Shown piece by piece: positions 6,460 through 9,219 of a DNA stretch of 9,219 nt; position 1 is the first letter of the stretch; every line of letters starts with the position of its first letter. The translations under genes were made by a program, and so were the position numbers. The notes beneath the pieces are model-generated. The model did no database searches and was not told the DNA's origin. It was given only the letters and a program-made list of their open reading frames with translations. The stretch covers positions 1 through 9,219 of the forward strand of contig CAMYIQ010000097.1 in NCBI GenBank assembly GCA_947258465.1. The letters run 5' to 3'. The stretch is from an uncultured Erythrobacter sp. (lineage in GTDB: Bacteria; Pseudomonadota; Alphaproteobacteria; Sphingomonadales; Sphingomonadaceae).

Positions 6460-8094
6460 ATGAATGTCCTGACCATGCCCGCGCGCCCCTACGATGATCA
6501 ACGTCCAGGCACTTCGGGGCTCCGAAAACCGGTCGCTATATTCAGGCAGCAGCACTATCTCGAAAACTACCTGCAGGCGATCTTCGAGACGGTCGGCGGA
6601 GGCGCGAACCGAACGCTTGTCATCGGCGGAGACGGTCGCTTCTACAATCACGAGGCGATCCAAATAGCCATCAGGATGGCGGCCGCGAATGGATACAAGC
6701 ATCTCGTTGTTGGGCGCGAAGGTCTGCTTTCGACCCCGGCCGCCTCACATCTTATCCGTAAGCGCGGTGCCGATGGCGGGCTGATATTCTCGGCCAGTCA
6801 TAACCCCGGCGGGCCTGAGGGCGATTTCGGGATAAAGTACAATTCTTCCACCGGGGGTCCCGCCTCGGAAGCGCTGTCCCAGTCCATCTACGCACGCAGC
6901 AAACGGATAGCCGCCTATCGCTTCGTGGACGAGCCCGACATCGACATTGATCGATTGGGCAAGGTCTCGCTTGGTGAGACCGAGGTCGAGGTGGTGGATC
7001 CGGTGTCGGACTACGCGGAACTTATGGAGACGCTGTTCGATTTCGAGCGCCTTGCCGAATTGCTGACGAGCACCAGTTTCAAAATGCGGTTCGACGCGAT
7101 GCACGCGATCACCGGACCTTATGCGCGAGCAATCCTCGAGGAGCGCCTCGGTGCGCCGGTCGGAACCGTCATCAATGGAAAGCCCTTGCCGGATTTTGGC
7201 GGGGCGAAACCGGACCCCAATCTTGTGCGGAGCCGGAGCCTGGTCGACTTCATGTTTGGGCAGGACGCCGTGAATTTTGCTGCCGCCTCGGATGGCGACG
7301 GGGATCGCAACATGATCCTGGGTCGCAAAATGTTCGTGACGCCAAGCGACAGTCTCGCCGTGCTGGCGGCAAATGCGCATGTCGCCCCGGGCTACAGCGG
7401 CGGTCTCGCCGGCGTCGCGCGCTCCATGCCGACGAGCCGCGCGCTCGACCGTGTCGCGCAAGAGCTCGGCATTCCCTGTTTCGAAACGCCGACCGGGTGG
7501 AAGTTTTTCGGCAATTTGCTCGACACCGGCAGGATCACGCTGTGCGGCGAAGAAAGTTTCGGGACCGGGTCTGACCATGTCCGGGAAAAGGATGGCCTGT
7601 GGGCGGTGTTGTTCTGGCTCACGATCATCGCCGTTCGCGGCATGCCTGTACACCGCATCATTAAGGATCATTGGGATCGCTACGGGCGTCATTTCTATGC
7701 GCGGCACGACTATGAAGCTGTGGACGCCGCCGCGGCGAACTCGCTGATGGACGCCTTGCGCGATCAGGTCGGCGACATGGCTGGCAAGCGGCTCGCCGGG
7801 TCGATAGTCAGCATGGCCGACGATTTCAGCTATACCGATCCGGTCGACCGCAGCGTGGCCGAACGCCAGGGCATCAGGGTCCTGCTCGAAGACGGCTCTC
7901 GCATCGTCTACCGACTCTCCGGCACGGGAACGGGGGGTGCGACATTGCGGATTTATCTGGAGCGGTATGAGGCCCGTGCGTGGTTGCACGATAAAGACGC
8001 CCGAAAAGCACTGAACGACCTTTCGTTTGCCGCAAGCAGCCTGGCCGAAATTCCGGCACGCCTCGGGCGCGAACGTCCATCGCTTGTAATATGA
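6460..8094 (+). CDS. pgm: Phosphoglucomutase, alpha-D-glucose-specific (PGM1-like)
   Basis: Interconverts glucose-1-phosphate and glucose-6-phosphate through a phosphoserine intermediate, joining glycogen and sugar-nucleotide metabolism to glycolysis. The 544-residue product has the order typical of PGM1-like phosphohexomutases: N-terminal GTSGLRK at 17-23 (phosphate contact), the active-site loop SASHNPGGPEGDFGIKYN at 111-128 with catalytic Ser113, the Mg-binding DGDGDR at 278-283, sugar-ring selection GEESFGTGSDHVREKDG at 363-379, and the C-terminal phosphate-binding loop RLSGTGTGGATLR at 485-497. The SASHNPGGPEGDFGIKYN form and the length favour phosphoglucomutase over phosphomannomutase or phosphoglucosamine mutase (about 450 residues). 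AAGGA at 6449-6453 supports the ATG at 6460; a second ATG at 6475 is possible, but the first keeps the usual spacing. It follows edd by 72 bp on the same strand. Here it could feed glucose-1-phosphate from glycogen into the Entner-Doudoroff route (inference). Confidence 0.97.
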   Translation: MNVLTMPARPYDDQRPGTSGLRKPVAIFRQQHYLENYLQAIFETVGGGANRTLVIGGDGRFYNHEAIQIAIRMAAANGYKHLVVGREGLLSTPAASHLIRKRGADGGLIFSASHNPGGPEGDFGIKYNSSTGGPASEALSQSIYARSKRIAAYRFVDEPDIDIDRLGKVSLGETEVEVVDPVSDYAELMETLFDFERLAELLTSTSFKMRFDAMHAITGPYARAILEERLGAPVGTVINGKPLPDFGGAKPDPNLVRSRSLVDFMFGQDAVNFAAASDGDGDRNMILGRKMFVTPSDSLAVLAANAHVAPGYSGGLAGVARSMPTSRALDRVAQELGIPCFETPTGWKFFGNLLDTGRITLCGEESFGTGSDHVREKDGLWAVLFWLTIIAVRGMPVHRIIKDHWDRYGRHFYARHDYEAVDAAAANSLMDALRDQVGDMAGKRLAGSIVSMADDFSYTDPVDRSVAERQGIRVLLEDGSRIVYRLSGTGTGGATLRIYLERYEARAWLHDKDARKALNDLSFAASSLAEIPARLGRERPSLVI

Positions 8095-8232
8095 GACCCA
8101 AGCGCGTCATGGCGCAGGCGGGCAAGAGCGATACCGTGTTTTGCGGGCCCCGCAGTCCCGATGCCGCTCGTCCGCGCGATGTAATTTCCGTTCTCCCCAT
8201 GCGTCTTACCTTTCACGCAGATGGAGCCCGAT

Positions 8233-8760
8233 ATGATTTCGAAACACATTCGGTCAGCAATCGCGCTGGTTGCAGCGGCAGGTATGTTCGCAGCGGTCAT
8301 GGCGCCGACCAACAGTCACGCAGGGGTGGTCGATGGTGTCAGGACCGCAGACGGGTTGATGATGTATCTGGGCGTAGTGCCTGCCGCGACAGTGCGCGGC
8401 CACGCCAAGAGCCACCCCGAAGCGAGGATGCACGGCGGCGTCCCCGCCGGTTCGCACAGCATGCATATCGTTGCGGCTGTTTTCGACGAGGCTTCGGGCG
8501 CCCGGATAACCGATGCGAAGGTCAGGGCCCATATCACCGAGCCCGGTGGTTTGCAGCGAACGATCCGTCTGGAACCCATGACCGTCGCCGGCGCGCTCAC
8601 TTTCGGTGGTTTCACGACATTCCAACGCGGCATCAAATACCGGATCGGGATCGAGGTCGAACGCCCCCCGCATATGCAATCGTCCCCGTCCAAGAATACG
8701 CCGCCAAGATTGCACCGGGTCCCCGCCGTCACGGCGCACTTTGCCTATACCCACGACTAA
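8233..8760 (+). CDS. Exported His/Met-rich protein of unknown function
   Basis: A 175-residue protein that I do not firmly recognise. It begins with a good Sec signal peptide: MISKHIRS, a hydrophobic core at about 9-24, and an apparent signal peptidase I site after SHA at 28-30. The mature part, about 145 residues, contains GLMMYLGVVPAATVRGH at 41-57, then a His/Met-rich stretch with H57, H61, M66, H67, H75, M77 and H78, then beta-strand-like segments (HIVAAVFDEASGARITDAKVRAHI at about 78-101, LEPMTVAGALTFGGF at 113-127, YRIGIEVERP at 136-145). The pattern suggests a small periplasmic beta-sandwich that may bind metal; this is inference. The ATG at 8233 is preferred over 8221 because GGAG at 8223-8226 then has normal spacing and the signal peptide starts cleanly. 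It lies 138 bp after pgm and 48 bp before the BI-1 gene. A frame shifted by one spans 8091-8840 but lacks any protein-like features. Confidence 0.8.
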   Translation: MISKHIRSAIALVAAAGMFAAVMAPTNSHAGVVDGVRTADGLMMYLGVVPAATVRGHAKSHPEARMHGGVPAGSHSMHIVAAVFDEASGARITDAKVRAHITEPGGLQRTIRLEPMTVAGALTFGGFTTFQRGIKYRIGIEVERPPHMQSSPSKNTPPRLHRVPAVTAHFAYTHD

Positions 8761-8808
8761 CGATCGGGCCGCGAGGTGCCGATACGCGCAAGAAAGGGAA
8801 TTCTACTT

Positions 8809-9219
8809 ATGGAAGACCACCGATCCGCGACAAGCCTTGATCGCGCCTCTACCCCACAATCGGTTCCCTCGGGGACATTTGACGCGGGGCTGCGATCATA
8901 CATGCTCGGCGTCTATAATCACATGACGAGCGGATTGCTTCTTACCGGCATCATCGCACTTTGGGTCGCGAATACCGCCAGCATTCGCGAGATCTTCTTT
9001 TCCGCTACCGGCGCCCCAACGGTGCTGGGCTGGATCGCCATCTTTGCACCCCTGGCCATTGTCTTTGCCTTGGGATTTGGGGTCAATCGTTTCTCGGAAA
9101 GGACCGCGAAAACGCTGTTCTGGAGCTATGCGGCACTCATGGGCGTGTCGCTATCGACCGTTTTCCTCGCCTACACCGGGGTGAGCATCGCCCGGACCTT
9201 TTTCGTCGCCGCCTCTGCC
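8809..9219 (+). CDS. Bax inhibitor-1 (BI-1/YccA) family membrane protein, N-terminal part
   Basis: Translation from the ATG at 8809 is open for 137 codons to the right window edge; the family is usually 220-250 residues, so about the last 100 are missing. A polar N-terminal tail of about 27 residues is followed by the family-like opening GLRSYMLGVYNHMTSGLLLTGI at about 27-49 and hydrophobic segments at about 38-54, 70-92 and 103-124, with another starting near 126. GFGVNRFSERTAKTLFWSYAALMG at 89-112 is the characteristic loop and helix. Members are inner-membrane proteins with seven or so helices; some act as Ca2+ leak channels or interact with the FtsH protease (YccA), but the substrate is unknown here. 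AAAGGGA at 8793-8799 precedes the start. The conserved C-terminal acidic residues cannot be assessed. Position 48 bp after the exported protein gene suggests cotranscription. Confidence 0.88.
   Translation, partial: MEDHRSATSLDRASTPQSVPSGTFDAGLRSYMLGVYNHMTSGLLLTGIIALWVANTASIREIFFSATGAPTVLGWIAIFAPLAIVFALGFGVNRFSERTAKTLFWSYAALMGVSLSTVFLAYTGVSIARTFFVAASA

Noticed and set aside
6745..7989. Long minus-strand open frame (414 codons) antisense to pgm
   Set aside because: It shadows a confidently assigned gene and shows no domain, signal peptide or convincing ribosome binding site.
8142..8154. Inverted repeat TGCGG-GCC-CCGCA after pgm, considered as a terminator
   Set aside because: Only a 5-bp stem and no T-run follows; short GC palindromes are expected in such DNA.
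8091..8840. Plus-strand open frame of 249 codons overlapping the exported protein gene
   Set aside because: Very Arg-rich, no domain or signal peptide; the overlapping frame from 8233 has a ribosome binding site, a signal peptide and balanced composition.

Overview
The window is 9,219 bp of GC-rich bacterial DNA, densely coded and with short intergenic gaps. It looks like an alphaproteobacterial chromosome or large replicon, perhaps a sphingomonad or a rhizobial relative. That placement rests on the general look of the proteins and the GC-rich codon use; no rRNA or other marker is present to fix it.

Layout, left to right: (1) the N-terminal 193 codons of phosphoglycerate kinase (pgk) on the minus strand, running off the left edge; (2) a 289-bp divergent intergenic region; (3) a two-domain universal stress protein on the plus strand; (4) a class I fructose-bisphosphate aldolase (fda) on the minus strand, convergent with the stress protein gene and 44 bp from it; (5) a divergent gap of 264 bp; (6) a plus-strand run that may be one transcription unit: an AarF/UbiB-family kinase-like protein with two C-terminal membrane helices, 6-phosphogluconate dehydratase (edd), phosphoglucomutase (pgm), an exported protein rich in His and Met with no firm family, and the start of a Bax-inhibitor-1 (BI-1/YccA) membrane protein cut by the right edge.

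Four of the eight genes are central sugar-phosphate enzymes. Pgm joins glucose-1-phosphate (from glycogen or other glucans) to glucose-6-phosphate, Edd is the first dedicated step of the Entner-Doudoroff pathway, and Fda and Pgk belong to lower glycolysis or gluconeogenesis. They are interleaved with a universal stress protein, a UbiB-like protein and a BI-1 protein rather than with the usual partners (zwf, pgl, eda, gap, tkt). My reading, which is inference, is an accessory stress or low-oxygen carbon-metabolism cluster carrying extra copies of housekeeping enzymes. The sequence does not itself show how it is regulated: I found no FNR/FixK palindrome and no convincing terminator.

No RNA genes, insertion sequences, CRISPR arrays, attachment sites or origins were seen. 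The least explained parts are the exported His/Met-rich protein, a perfect 13-bp inverted repeat inside the ubiB-like gene, and a small hairpin that overlaps the edd ribosome binding site.
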